Source: an uncultured Bradyrhizobium sp. (GTDB lineage Bacteria > Pseudomonadota > Alphaproteobacteria > Rhizobiales > Xanthobacteraceae). Taken from it: 64,000 bases of DNA. Every line of letters starts with the position of its first letter. Position 1 is the stretch's first letter. The position numbers and the translations under genes are program-made. Location: contig NZ_CANSMR010000021.1 in the NCBI RefSeq assembly GCF_947648125.1, forward strand, positions 62,001 through 126,000. The letters are read 5' to 3'. Shown here one piece after another: positions 33,235 to 42,164 of this stretch. Under the pieces are notes generated by a model. It did not search any database. It was not told the DNA's origin and worked only from the letters and a program-made list of their open reading frames with translations.

Positions 33235-34479
33235 CTACGCCGCGCCGCTTGCAGCAAGTGGGCTGTAGTCACGGCTCTTCAGCATCGTGTGCAGTTGCCG
33301 CCGCCGGATGCCGAGATTGCCGCCATCGAAGATCGGCAGCGCGAGCGCGTCCTGCAGCAGGCCGCTGAATGGGGCCTCATGATCGTAGCTGTCGATCCCA
33401 ACCACCCGCATCAGGTCGGTGATGACGCGCACGGCGGCCTCGGAACCGAAGATCTTGGCCTGCACCGCCAACTCCTCGGCCGCCGGTGACTGGGTGTCGA
33501 GGGCGTGGCAGGCGCGCCAGCTGAGAGTGCGCGCCGCTTCGATCGTGGTCTTGGCATCGGCGAGCGCGTATCCGACCGCCTGATGCTCGATGATCGGGTG
33601 AACGCCGCCGCGCTTTTCGCTGCGGGCAAAATCCAGCGCAAACGCGAAGGCTGAGCGCATCAGCGCGACGCCGAAGATTCCGACCAGCGCCGCGGTGCCG
33701 GTGAACGCCGCCGCGGTCAGCGCCAGGCCTGAGCCTTGCTGTCCGAGCAGATTGTCGTGTGGCGCTGTGACATTCTGAAAGCCAAACTGCGGCACGAGAT
33801 GCGCGCGATGACCGATGCTGTCGATCGCGCGTTCGAACACAAGACCGGTCACCGGTCCTTGCACGGCAATGATCGAGATGGCCGCATCGGGGGCTGCTGC
33901 GGGATCGGTCCGGCACACGATGGTCAGAAGATCGGCGCCCTCGCGATTCCAGCCGGTGGCCGAGGACACCCATTTCTTGCGGCCGTTGATCAGCCAGTTG
34001 TCGCCCTCGTGCCGGGCGGTGGTGCGGACGCCCTCGCCGGGCGGCGGCGAGGCGGCGTTGGCGCTGCCGCCCGGTTCGCTGGAACAGAAGGCGGCGAGCG
34101 GCGCGCCGCTGGTCTTCAGGAACGGTGCGAGCAGCCGCTGACACTGCTCCGGCGTGCCGCCGAGCAGCAGCGGCAGCAGGCCGAGCACGCTGCCGAGCAT
34201 GGTGAGCGTCACGCTGGGGTTCACGCTGTAGAATTCCTCGGCCAGGATCGCCATGTCGATCATGCCGGCATTGTCGCCGCCGGCAGGCGCCGGAATGCAT
34301 TTGCGCAAGTAACCAGCCGCCACCATCGCCTCATAGGTCGGCTTGGTGGCGAGGAAGCGCTGCTCCGGCGTCGCCAGCTTTTCGGCGGCCCTGGCCTCGG
34401 CCAGCACCTCCCTGGCAAACTTGCGGGAAGCGAGCTGCAACTCGCGCTGCTGTGCCGTGAGCGTGAAATCGATCGCCAT
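33235..34479 (-). CDS. Acyl-CoA dehydrogenase family protein with Asp at the catalytic-base position
   Basis: A 414-residue flavoprotein of the acyl-CoA dehydrogenase superfamily. The N-terminal helical domain, FAD-contact strand (LAAFCSSEPGGSANA, NGRKKWVSSA) and C-terminal four-helix bundle are recognisable. In ordinary members the C-terminal motif is IYEGTN with a catalytic Glu; here it is IFDGGNLGIRRRQL, with Asp at that place. Nitroalkane oxidase, in the same superfamily, also uses Asp there. So fatty-acyl-CoA oxidation is not assured. Transcribed with the SDR-like gene downstream and likely controlled by the AraC gene upstream. Confidence 0.85.
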   Translation of the reverse strand: MAIDFTLTAQQRELQLASRKFAREVLAEARAAEKLATPEQRFLATKPTYEAMVAAGYLRKCIPAPAGGDNAGMIDMAILAEEFYSVNPSVTLTMLGSVLGLLPLLLGGTPEQCQRLLAPFLKTSGAPLAAFCSSEPGGSANAASPPPGEGVRTTARHEGDNWLINGRKKWVSSATGWNREGADLLTIVCRTDPAAAPDAAISIIAVQGPVTGLVFERAIDSIGHRAHLVPQFGFQNVTAPHDNLLGQQGSGLALTAAAFTGTAALVGIFGVALMRSAFAFALDFARSEKRGGVHPIIEHQAVGYALADAKTTIEAARTLSWRACHALDTQSPAAEELAVQAKIFGSEAAVRVITDLMRVVGIDSYDHEAPFSGLLQDALALPIFDGGNLGIRRRQLHTMLKSRDYSPLAASGAA

Positions 34480-34593
34480 GCCAATGCCCTCCGTGTCGGC
34501 GGTTCGGGCTAATGGCTATCGCGGCGTGGTCGGGAAATCTTGGACGGCAGTGCCCGATTTCTTGGCGCGGAGTGAACCTGTTCTCGCCGCGCT

Positions 34594-35529
34594 TCAGTGC
34601 GCGGCGGCGCGGCGGAACTCGCGCGGGGCGAGGCCATTGTGGCGCTTGAACAGGCGGTTGAAATGCGAGATGTCGCGGAAGCCTGCGGCAAAGGCGATCT
34701 CGGCAATGGTCTTGTGGGCGGAGTTGCGATCGAGCAAGGCGCGCGTGCAGGCGGCGATCCGCTGCTCGTTGACATGTTCGCCCACGGAACGGTCGGTGGT
34801 CGCAAACAGGCGGTGCACGTAACGCTCGGAGCAGCGGAATTTCCTGGCCAGCACCGGCGCGCCGAGCTCGGGGTCGTCGCTGTGACGGGCGATATGGTCA
34901 AGCATGACAGACAGCAGCACGGGCGTATGCACGCGCTCCACCGCAGTGTCGGCGAGGATGTCGGGTGCGTGCGCGATCAGCTCGGCGATATGCGTGCCGA
35001 GCATCGCCGAGGTTGTTGCGAGGCGACCGCCGCTCAGGCAGAGCTCGGCGTAGCTCGCCAGCGTCCGCGACAGCGCGCGGCCGGTTTCGGTCGCAGACAG
35101 GCCGAGCCGCGGGCGATCGAACAGCGCGTCCGGCAACAGGCGCCGCGGCACGGCAAAGCAGAACAGCTTGAAGCGATGCCGGTGGGCGATCTCGAACGGC
35201 TGCGTCGTATCGGCAACCGCGAGATCGCCGGGGGCGCTGATCTGCTCGTGGCCACGCTGCGAGGTGCGCCCCAACCCTTCGAGCTGGAGGTTGACGAAGC
35301 AAAGGTCGTCGGTGCTTGCCGCGATGTGCGAGGCGAGCCGGTGCACGATGTGCCCGCTCGCCGTGACCCGCGATATCTGCAGCGGCGCGGCATCGACCTT
35401 GCAGATCGCGCCGGCAAACGATTCCTCGGCAATCCTGCGCGGCTCAAGGCGCACGAAGGCAGCTGCGAGGTCGTCTGCCCAACTGCCGAAGGGCTGATCC
35501 GGACGGGCCGGCCTGGTCGACCATTCCAT
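34594..35529 (-). CDS. AraC-family transcriptional regulator (AraC_binding_2 type)
   Basis: A 311-residue regulator. Residues about 20-190 form an AraC-binding-like ligand domain with the 'AVADTTQPFEIAHRHRFKL' strand typical of the NphR/FeaR-like group. The C-terminal helix-turn-helix region includes LARKFRCSERYVHRLFATTDRSVG and IAEIAFAAGFRDISHFNRLFKRH. It lies 114 bases before the acyl-CoA dehydrogenase-like gene in the same direction, so it is its likely regulator. Confidence 0.92.
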   Translation of the reverse strand: MEWSTRPARPDQPFGSWADDLAAAFVRLEPRRIAEESFAGAICKVDAAPLQISRVTASGHIVHRLASHIAASTDDLCFVNLQLEGLGRTSQRGHEQISAPGDLAVADTTQPFEIAHRHRFKLFCFAVPRRLLPDALFDRPRLGLSATETGRALSRTLASYAELCLSGGRLATTSAMLGTHIAELIAHAPDILADTAVERVHTPVLLSVMLDHIARHSDDPELGAPVLARKFRCSERYVHRLFATTDRSVGEHVNEQRIAACTRALLDRNSAHKTIAEIAFAAGFRDISHFNRLFKRHNGLAPREFRRAAAH

Positions 35530-35664
35530 GTGCGCCTCGAATAGACCGTCACTGCGAAGGGCCCAGCGGGGCGAAAGATATCGCCGGCCAAACCGGCGGT
35601 CAAATTCCGCCGGCGGCCTGTTTCCCCTGCAAGGAAAGGCGCGTGCATGCAGGGAACGACGGCC

Positions 35665-36438
35665 TCACTTCGTGGTGTAGCCGCCGTTGACGAGGATGGT
35701 CTGGCCGGTCATCCACCAGCCGTCCGAGACCAGAAGGCGAATCCAGGGCACGATATCCTTGATGTCGGTGAGACCGGTCTTCGAGTAACCGGACAGCGCC
35801 GCTGCCGATTTGTGATAGGCGACCGCATCCGCGCCTTCGGCCGGATAGAAGAACGGCGTGTCCATCGGGCCGGGGCCGATCGCGGTGACCGAGATGCCGC
35901 GTGCGCCGAATTCCTTCGAGGCGGCGCGAGTGAAATGTTCGACCGGCGCCTTGGTACCGGCATAGGCGGCATAGAACGGGGTGTAGGCGCCGAGCAGCGA
36001 CGTCACCAAGGTGCAGATCTTGCCGTTGTCGTTGACGTGGCGGCCGGCTTCCTTGAGGAAGAAGAACGCGGACTTGGCATTGACCGCGCTCATCGCGTCA
36101 TATTCGGCCTCCGAGATCTCGACCATCGGCTTCTTCAGCACTTTGCCGACGGTGTTGATCGCGATGTCGGGACGGCCGATCGCAGCGACGGCGTCAGTGA
36201 ACAGCTTCTCCATCGCGCCCGAGGTCGTGAGGTTGGCCTGGAACGCGACCGCGTTGGCGCCGGCAGCCTTGATCGCAGCGACGGTCGCGTCGGCGTCGGC
36301 CTTGGTCGCGGCGCTGTTGTAGTGGATCGCGATCGCCTTGGCGCCGTGGGCCGCGAGATCGCGTGCGATCAGGCCGCCGAGGTTCTTGGCGCCGCCGGCG
36401 ATGATGACGGTCTTGCCCTTGATGCTGTGGTCGGTCAT
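35665..36438 (-). CDS. Short-chain dehydrogenase/reductase
   Basis: A 257-residue SDR oxidoreductase. The cofactor loop reads GGAKNLGG, followed by an NADP-favouring HYNSAATK strand; the active-site Ser is in LVTSLLGAYTP and the YxxxK motif is YAGTK. The C-terminal GQTILVNGGYTTK is standard. It is divergent from a LysR regulator at 36550, with about 110 bases between, the classical layout of a regulator and its target. Substrate unknown. Confidence 0.9.
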   Translation of the reverse strand: MTDHSIKGKTVIIAGGAKNLGGLIARDLAAHGAKAIAIHYNSAATKADADATVAAIKAAGANAVAFQANLTTSGAMEKLFTDAVAAIGRPDIAINTVGKVLKKPMVEISEAEYDAMSAVNAKSAFFFLKEAGRHVNDNGKICTLVTSLLGAYTPFYAAYAGTKAPVEHFTRAASKEFGARGISVTAIGPGPMDTPFFYPAEGADAVAYHKSAAALSGYSKTGLTDIKDIVPWIRLLVSDGWWMTGQTILVNGGYTTK

Positions 36439-36492
36439 GGCGTTCGCTCTCCGGGTGTCGCGGCTGCGTCCTGCGGCCGCTTTCTGGAGGCA

Positions 36493-36547
36493 ACGATATC
36501 GTCTAGGATTTGCCGATAAAGCCGTTCATTCTGACGTCACTTGTCAG
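36493..36547. promoter_or_regulatory. Candidate LysR operator region between SDR and LysR genes
   Basis: The divergent gap contains two dyads: a perfect 10-bp palindrome ACGATATCGT (36493-36502) and CTGAC-N7-GTCAG (36531-36547). LysR proteins commonly bind interrupted dyads in such gaps. This is a visual candidate only. Confidence 0.4.
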
Positions 36548-36549
36548 GA

Positions 36550-37482
36550 ATGGCGAACAATCGGGGCCTAATCGTGGACCGCATCGATCTCTTCCGCATC
36601 TTCGCCCGCGTCGTCGAGTGCTCGAGTTTTACGCGGGCGGCCGACACATTGGGCCTGCCGCGCTCGTCAGTCTCGTCGGCCGTCGCGGAGTTGGAGCAGC
36701 GCATCGGCGCCCGGCTCCTGCATCGCACGACGCGAAAAGTGACGCCCACGCATGATGGCGCAGCTTTCTACGAGCGAGCCTTGCGCGTCGTCGCCGATGT
36801 GGAGGAGGCCGAGAGCCTGTTCGGTCACGCCGCCGCCGACCCGTCGGGCCGGCTCAGGGTCGACGTGCCCGGGCGGATTGGTCGCTTGATCATCGCGCCG
36901 GCGCTGCCGGCTTTCCTCGATCGCTATCCGCAGATCGAGATCGATCTCGGCGTCACCGACCGCGCCGTCAATCTGATCGAGGACTCCACCGATTGTGTCG
37001 TGCGTGTCGGCCCGCTCGGCGATTCCGGCCTGATCGCGCGGCCGCTCGGCAACCTGACGCTGATCAATGTAGCGAGCCCCGGCTATATCGCGCGCCACGG
37101 CACGCCGCAGACGCCAGACGATCTCGGCGTGCATTGGGCGGTGAATTATGCCTCACCATCCACCGGCCGCATCGAGGCGTGGGAATGGTCCGAGCATGGC
37201 GTGGCGCGCACGATTGCGATGCGCGGCCGCGTCACGGTTAACAGCGCCGAAGCCTATATCGCCTGCTGCCTCGCTGGCCTCGGCCTGATCCAGATCCCGG
37301 CCTACGACGTGAAGCGGCATCTCGATGCAGGAGAGCTCGTCGAGCTGATGCCGCAGCATCGCGCGGCGCCGATGCCGATGACCTTGCTCTATCCGCACCG
37401 TCAGCATCTGTCGCGGCGGCTGCAGGTGTTTGCGGATTGGCTGACGGGCCTTTTGAAAGAGAAGCTGCTCGTCGCGGGCTAG
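36550..37482 (+). CDS. LysR-family transcriptional regulator
   Basis: A 310-residue regulator when started at ATG 36550. A GTG at 36574 would give the family-typical beginning (V/M)DRIDLFRIFARVVE and may be the true start; neither has a strong ribosome site. The helix-turn-helix is FTRAADTLGLPRSSVSSAVAELEQRIG, followed by LLHRTTRKVTPT. The effector domain fits the CrgA/DsdC-like subgroup. Divergent to the SDR gene, which is the likely target. Confidence 0.9.
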   Translation: MANNRGLIVDRIDLFRIFARVVECSSFTRAADTLGLPRSSVSSAVAELEQRIGARLLHRTTRKVTPTHDGAAFYERALRVVADVEEAESLFGHAAADPSGRLRVDVPGRIGRLIIAPALPAFLDRYPQIEIDLGVTDRAVNLIEDSTDCVVRVGPLGDSGLIARPLGNLTLINVASPGYIARHGTPQTPDDLGVHWAVNYASPSTGRIEAWEWSEHGVARTIAMRGRVTVNSAEAYIACCLAGLGLIQIPAYDVKRHLDAGELVELMPQHRAAPMPMTLLYPHRQHLSRRLQVFADWLTGLLKEKLLVAG

Positions 37483-37533
37483 TTCGAGCGCGTCAGAGCT
37501 TCGGCGCGATGCCCGTGCAGGAGTCGTGGTGCG

Positions 37534-37686
37534 TCAGCGCTCGCTGCTGTTGACGCGGGTCGCGGCCGTCCGCGTCGCACGAGCCACCTCGACCTTGGGT
37601 TGGAAGAACAGGCGGGGCGCCACCGAGACCAGTCCGAAGGTCATTCCGAGGAATGCCAGGAACGTATCGAGATAATTGAGCTCCAT
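37534..37686 (-). CDS. Small membrane protein, 50 residues
   Basis: A short ORF beginning MELNYLDTFLAFLGMTFGL and ending RVNSSER. Residues about 5-27 form one hydrophobic helix, followed by a basic C-terminal tail rich in Arg and Thr. A GGAG site lies about nine bases before the ATG at 37686. The composition (one membrane helix, charged tail) and the site argue for a real small protein. It lies between two larger genes in an otherwise empty stretch of 330 bases. Function unknown. Confidence 0.55.
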   Translation of the reverse strand: MELNYLDTFLAFLGMTFGLVSVAPRLFFQPKVEVARATRTAATRVNSSER

Positions 37687-37818
37687 TTCAGTTGTCTCCA
37701 TTCAGCCTGCACGGACCTTGGCCCGGTGCAATGCGTTCGATAAACCAGATATGGTCCGAGATATCTCTCGGTACAATAGAAACATTGATCTCGGAGCAAT
37801 ACTCTCAATGCTCCGCGT

Positions 37819-38283
37819 CTAGGCGGCAATCCGGCCCTGCTGCGGGTGCCGTTGCTCGATGGCTTTGACGGAGTTTTCGAATGCCTTTTCCAGGACCCCT
37901 CTGCCGATCGACCCGAGCACAAGACCGAGGAGCCATCCTTTGAGATTCTTGCCCTCGCGCACCACGACGACGTCAATGTCGGTCGCGCCGTCGGACCGGC
38001 GCACGAAGTTGTAGGTGTGGCCCGACTTGCCGCCCCACACATTGGAGTCGGTCGTCGTCAGGACCACATGGTCGGGGTCGGACCAGTCATAGTGCAGGCG
38101 TTCCCAGATGCCGTTCGAGCCTTCCGTCACGTCAGCCTCCGCGGGGCCGCGGTGATGCACCTCGAGATAGGCGTCCGCGCTGTTGCCGAACAGTTTGGAT
38201 CGGCCCGGTCCGAAGTCGGTGAGGCCGCTGACATACTGCTCGGGCGTCAACATGGTCGTCCGATGAAGGTGGATCGTGGACAT
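37819..38283 (-). CDS. SRPBCC-like small protein of unknown function
   Basis: A 154-residue soluble protein. The start at 38283 (MSTIHLHRTT) has AGGAG at 7 bases; the longer frame adds 9 residues. The alternation of beta strands (ADAYLEVHHRG, LHYDWSDPDHVVLTTTDS, HTYNFVRRSDGATDIDVVVV) and a hydrophobic C-terminal helix suggest a START/polyketide-cyclase fold, but no signature is decisive. It ends 41 bases downstream of, and parallel with, the small secreted protein gene, so they may be cotranscribed. Confidence 0.7.
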   Translation of the reverse strand: MSTIHLHRTTMLTPEQYVSGLTDFGPGRSKLFGNSADAYLEVHHRGPAEADVTEGSNGIWERLHYDWSDPDHVVLTTTDSNVWGGKSGHTYNFVRRSDGATDIDVVVVREGKNLKGWLLGLVLGSIGRGVLEKAFENSVKAIEQRHPQQGRIAA

Positions 38284-38324
38284 CTTTGGCTCCTGCGCGA
38301 TGGAAGGCACCGACGGCGTGGCGA

Positions 38325-38651
38325 TCAGTTCGAGAGCGCGCGCGACGTGCGGACAGTCAGGCCGTCGCCGGTCCGGCTGATCTCGACTGCGTCGGCCTGG
38401 TTCGGCGTCGAGAGCAGGGCGCGCTGACCGGGCGCTAGCACCGATACGAAGCGAACCGGTGTTCCGGCTTCGCCCTGCGCGAGCGTGGTCACGACGCGAT
38501 ATCCATCGGGCTCGACGGTGTAGTAGGCGACGCCGGACACGTCGCCGAGATGGACGCTTTGGCCCTCGATCGGCTTGAGCCCGGTAGCGTGTCCGGCTCC
38601 CAGCGAGGCCAGGGTGAAGGCGGCGGCGAGAATTGTGCTGCGGATCGACAT
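38325..38651 (-). CDS. Small secreted protein of unknown function
   Basis: A 108-residue protein. A signal peptide (SIRSTILAAAFTLASLGAGHA) is followed by a short beta-rich mature domain (VHLGDVSGVAYYTVEPDGYRVVTTLAQGE). The start at 38651 has AAAGGAGG at ideal spacing. It is divergent to a LysR regulator at 38767 with only about 115 bases between, so that regulator probably controls it and the SRPBCC-like gene downstream. Confidence 0.75.
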   Translation of the reverse strand: MSIRSTILAAAFTLASLGAGHATGLKPIEGQSVHLGDVSGVAYYTVEPDGYRVVTTLAQGEAGTPVRFVSVLAPGQRALLSTPNQADAVEISRTGDGLTVRTSRALSN

Positions 38652-38741
38652 GGGATCCTCCTTTGGCTTGAGTATCGGAACCTGGGCAGCGGGCGATTGC
38701 CCGTCCGCTCCCTTGCCGGAGGAGATGGTCAGGCTATGATC

Positions 38742-38765
38742 ATCGATCAAACAGATAGGATCGAT
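38742..38765. promoter_or_regulatory. Candidate LysR/NodD-type operator
   Basis: Perfect 7-bp inverted repeat ATCGATC-N10-GATCGAT ending one base before the start codon of the LysR gene. It contains the ATC...GAT dyad seen in operators of the NodD-like subgroup. Its place suggests autoregulation and control of the divergent secreted-protein gene. Not tested. Confidence 0.45.
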
Positions 38766-38766
38766 A

Positions 38767-39699
38767 ATGGCCATCGATGCTGTCAATTTGGGTCGAGTCG
38801 ACCTGAATCTGCTCGTTCATCTCGATGCGCTGCTCACCGAACGGAGCGTGACCCGGGCGGCGGCCCGCGTCGGCATCGGCCAATCCGCGATGAGCCACAA
38901 TCTCGCCCGCCTGCGCGAACTGTTCGATGACGAGCTGCTCACGCGAGGGGCCGATGGCATGCGCCTCACCCCGCGCGCGATGACCTTGGTTGATCCGGTG
39001 CGGACCGCGCTCGCACAGGTCGAGGCGGTGCTTCGGCGCGAGACGACCTTCGATCCGGGGACGGCGGTGCGGACGTTCAGGCTCGGCCTGTCGGACAGCA
39101 TGGAGATCCTGATCGTGCCGCGCCTGCTGGCGCGCATGCGCGAGCTCGCGCCGGGCATTCACCTGCGGCTCTACAATGTCGATACGTCCCGGCTGCTCGA
39201 TGACCTCGACGCCGACGAAGTGGATCTCGCGCTCTCCTACGGGCCGATCCAGCAGGGACAATTGCATCACAAGCAGCGCGTGCTGTTCACCGAGAGCTTC
39301 CTTTGCATGTTCAATGCCGAGAAGACCGGTCTCACGCCGCCGATCTCGCTTGAGGACTACATCCGGCTTCCGCACGTGCTGACCAGCCTGCGGCCGGGGC
39401 GCAGCGTGCGCGGCTTCGTCGACGAGGCGCTCGAAGAGCTCGGGCTGCAGCGTTCCGTTGCGCTGACCACGCCGCGTTTCCTCACCGTGCCGTACCTGGT
39501 GGCGCAAGCGCCGGTGATCGTCACGATGGGCGCGCGGCTGGCGCGGCGCTTCGCCGCCGATCTCGGGCTCAGCCTCAGTCCGCCGCCGGTGAAGGTGAAG
39601 GACGTCACGGTGTCGCTGCTGTGGCACGCGTCCTACCATCACGATCCGGCCCATGTCTGGTTGCGGGACCAGCTGGTCCAGCTGGTCGCCGAACTGTGA
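38767..39699 (+). CDS. LysR-family regulator (NodD-like subgroup)
   Basis: A 310-residue regulator. The N-terminal domain VDLNLLVHLDALLTERSVTRAA with SAMSHNLARLRELFDDELLTR is that of the NodD/LinR-like subgroup, as is the C-terminal SLLWHASYHHDPAHVWLRDQL. It is not a nod-specific NodD by context, since no nod genes are near. Start ATG at 38767 directly follows a dyad. Convergent with the TonB-receptor gene. Confidence 0.92.
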   Translation: MAIDAVNLGRVDLNLLVHLDALLTERSVTRAAARVGIGQSAMSHNLARLRELFDDELLTRGADGMRLTPRAMTLVDPVRTALAQVEAVLRRETTFDPGTAVRTFRLGLSDSMEILIVPRLLARMRELAPGIHLRLYNVDTSRLLDDLDADEVDLALSYGPIQQGQLHHKQRVLFTESFLCMFNAEKTGLTPPISLEDYIRLPHVLTSLRPGRSVRGFVDEALEELGLQRSVALTTPRFLTVPYLVAQAPVIVTMGARLARRFAADLGLSLSPPPVKVKDVTVSLLWHASYHHDPAHVWLRDQLVQLVAEL

Positions 39700-39742
39700 G
39701 CCGGCACGGCGGGGCGCGCCTCGTGCAACGCGCCCGGGCTCG

Positions 39743-42016
39743 TCAGAACTTCTGCGTGATGCCGGCGTAGAAGCCGCGGCGCGGGCCGTATTGCGGCGCG
39801 AACACGCCGATGCCGGAGCCGTCGCGGATCTGGTAGACGGTGTCGAACAAATTGACGACGTCGAAGCGCAGCGTGGTCGGCTTGTTCGGCGCGACAATGT
39901 TGAAGTCGTGCGAGACGCCGACGTTGACCTGCGCGTAGGGCGGCACCGTGCCGGTGTTGGCAAAACCGCTGCGCAAGCCTGAGCCGTAGATCACCGACGC
40001 GCTGAACTTGGTGTCGCGCCACTGGTACCAGCCGCCCACGGATGCCGTCAGGGTCTGGGCATGGTCGGTGTTGATATAATTGTTTGCGATGAATGCGAGC
40101 GCGACCGGATCGAACAGATACTGGTTCGAGACGACGGTGGTGGCGACCTGTTTTGCAATGGCGACGTTGCCGTAGAGATGCAAATTGTCGTGGTCGTATC
40201 TTGCCGTCAGCTCGACGCCCTGGTTGGTGCCTTTCGCATAGTTGAAGGCGGTCAGGACGTAGGCCTGGCCGAACTGGCCGTCGTCGAGCAGATCGGTCGC
40301 GATCTTGTAGTAGGCGTCCATGCCGACTTCGAGGCCGGGGATCGCGTAGACCTTTTGCGTGACGCCGATGTCGAATACGTGCGAGCGCTCCGGCAGCACG
40401 GGGTCATTGGCGGTGGTCGCCGGCTGCGCGGTCGTGTTCTGTACCAGCGCAAGGTTGGTCGGTGCCGCCAGCACCTGCTCGGGCGGCGTGAAGTTGCGGG
40501 CATAGCCGGCATGGAAGGTCGTGCCGTCATAGGGCTTCCATGTCAGGCTGATCCGCGGGCTCAGCTGGTTGGCATCGACATATTGCCACATCTGGTCGAA
40601 GCGCAGGCCGGCATTGAGCGTCAGCTGGTTCGTGATCTTCCATTCGTCGGCGATGTAGGTGGAGAACAAATATCCGGTCTTGGCGCTGGTATCGAACACG
40701 GACAGCGGCGCATCGACCGGGTTGCCGGCGCCGTCGAGCGGCAGCACGGTCGAGCCGTTGTTGACCAGCGAGCGCTCGGCGCTGACCGCGACGCCGAACT
40801 TCAGCGTGTGCGCGAAGCCCAGCCGGTAGGAGGTGTCCTCCTGGATGCCGTTGATGAAGCTCTGGCGATAGACGTCCGACGCAACGCCGTTGAAGACGAG
40901 ATCGCCGACCGGATCGGGCATGAAGTGCAGCTGGCTGTAGCGATTGAAATAGGCGACCTGGTAGTCGAACCCGTCGCCGGACTTCTGGTAGGCCACGACG
41001 TTGAACTGGTTGAACTCGTGCTGCCGCTCATTGAGCAGCGCGGAATCGAAGTTCGAGACGCCGTAAGCGGTGAAGGCCGGCGTTTGCCCGGGATTGTTGG
41101 GGATCTGATAGGCGCCGTTGGAGACGCCGCCGATATAGGTCAGCCGGCTGGTCGGATCTATCGCCGTCGAGACATAGGCAAAGCCCTTCTCCTGATCAGT
41201 CCGGTCGTGGATGGCGCTATAGGCCGGCGTCGGGTTTTCGATGCCGACATCGCTGCCGAAATAGCGGCCGGAGACATAGTACTGGGTCTGTCCGACCGTG
41301 CCGCCATAGTCGACGCTGGTGGTGAAGGTGCCGTGGCTGCCGCCATAGACACTGACGCTGCCGGAATTGTTGAAGGCGTCGGCCTTGGTCTGGATGTCGA
41401 GCACGCCGGCGGTGCGCAGGCCATACTGCGCCGGCAGCGCGCCCGTGATCAGTGCCATGCTGCCGACGATTCCGGTGTCGATGATCTGGCCGAAGGCGCC
41501 GACGCCGTCCGGCAGCATGATCCCGTTGATGCGGTATTGCAGGTTGGCGTGCTCGTTGCGCACATGCAGCTCGCCGCTTGCAGCGGAGTCCTGCGAGACC
41601 CCGGGCGCCTGTAGCAGCGCCTTGTCGAGAGTGGTGTTGGTGCCCTGTGGCAGCGCCTCGAGGGCTTGCCGGCTCATCTGGTAGCTGTTGGCGCCGGTCG
41701 GCGCCAGCAGCGCCGCGCGGGCCTGGTCGAGCCGTGTGTTCTGGCTTGCGACGGCTTGAGCCTGGGTCTGTTCCGGAGATTCCGTCGTCGTCGATACCGC
41801 GCCGGTTCTGCGCGCGCGGTGGCCGCCGCCGCTCGCAACGCGCGTCTTCGGCTTGTTCGGTCCGGCCGGCGCGGTGTGGCGTTGCGGCGCCGTCACCGTA
41901 ATGTCGGGAAGAGTCGTTGTCGGCGCGGTCGTCTGCCCGAATGCGGCGCCGTTGATCCCGTAGACCAAGAGCGATGCGGCGCCGGCAGCGGCGTGTCGTC
42001 TGATATGTCCTGACAT
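39743..42016 (-). CDS. TonB-dependent outer-membrane receptor 1
   Basis: A 757-residue outer-membrane receptor. A signal peptide ends near INGAAFGQ. A disordered Thr/Ala/Pro/Arg-rich N-terminal extension precedes the plug (LPDITVTAPQR as a TonB box-like segment; YQMSRQALEALPQG, LDKALLQAPGVSQDSAASGELHVRNEH). The rest is the 22-strand barrel, ending in aromatic Phe (YAGITQKF). The start at 42016 gives a sensible signal peptide; a GTG six codons earlier is possible. It follows a DUF2946-like gene by 148 bases. Substrate, probably a metal chelate or cofactor, is not evident. Confidence 0.9.
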   Translation of the reverse strand: MSGHIRRHAAAGAASLLVYGINGAAFGQTTAPTTTLPDITVTAPQRHTAPAGPNKPKTRVASGGGHRARRTGAVSTTTESPEQTQAQAVASQNTRLDQARAALLAPTGANSYQMSRQALEALPQGTNTTLDKALLQAPGVSQDSAASGELHVRNEHANLQYRINGIMLPDGVGAFGQIIDTGIVGSMALITGALPAQYGLRTAGVLDIQTKADAFNNSGSVSVYGGSHGTFTTSVDYGGTVGQTQYYVSGRYFGSDVGIENPTPAYSAIHDRTDQEKGFAYVSTAIDPTSRLTYIGGVSNGAYQIPNNPGQTPAFTAYGVSNFDSALLNERQHEFNQFNVVAYQKSGDGFDYQVAYFNRYSQLHFMPDPVGDLVFNGVASDVYRQSFINGIQEDTSYRLGFAHTLKFGVAVSAERSLVNNGSTVLPLDGAGNPVDAPLSVFDTSAKTGYLFSTYIADEWKITNQLTLNAGLRFDQMWQYVDANQLSPRISLTWKPYDGTTFHAGYARNFTPPEQVLAAPTNLALVQNTTAQPATTANDPVLPERSHVFDIGVTQKVYAIPGLEVGMDAYYKIATDLLDDGQFGQAYVLTAFNYAKGTNQGVELTARYDHDNLHLYGNVAIAKQVATTVVSNQYLFDPVALAFIANNYINTDHAQTLTASVGGWYQWRDTKFSASVIYGSGLRSGFANTGTVPPYAQVNVGVSHDFNIVAPNKPTTLRFDVVNLFDTVYQIRDGSGIGVFAPQYGPRRGFYAGITQKF

Positions 42017-42164
42017 GTTGGTTCTCGATCTCACGAGGCTGCGATCCGGATCCTTTCGAACAGGACGCGGTCGAGCCCGCCGTCGATGCGCGACGGCGAA
42101 ATTCCCTATTGCTCAAACGGCAGCCGAATAGTGGCCGCGTTCGACGTTCAGTCGTGCAGGGAGT

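Noticed and set aside
38767-39699. Symbiotic nodD
   Set aside because: The protein belongs to the NodD-like LysR subgroup, but no nod box consensus or nod genes are nearby and that subgroup has many non-symbiotic members.
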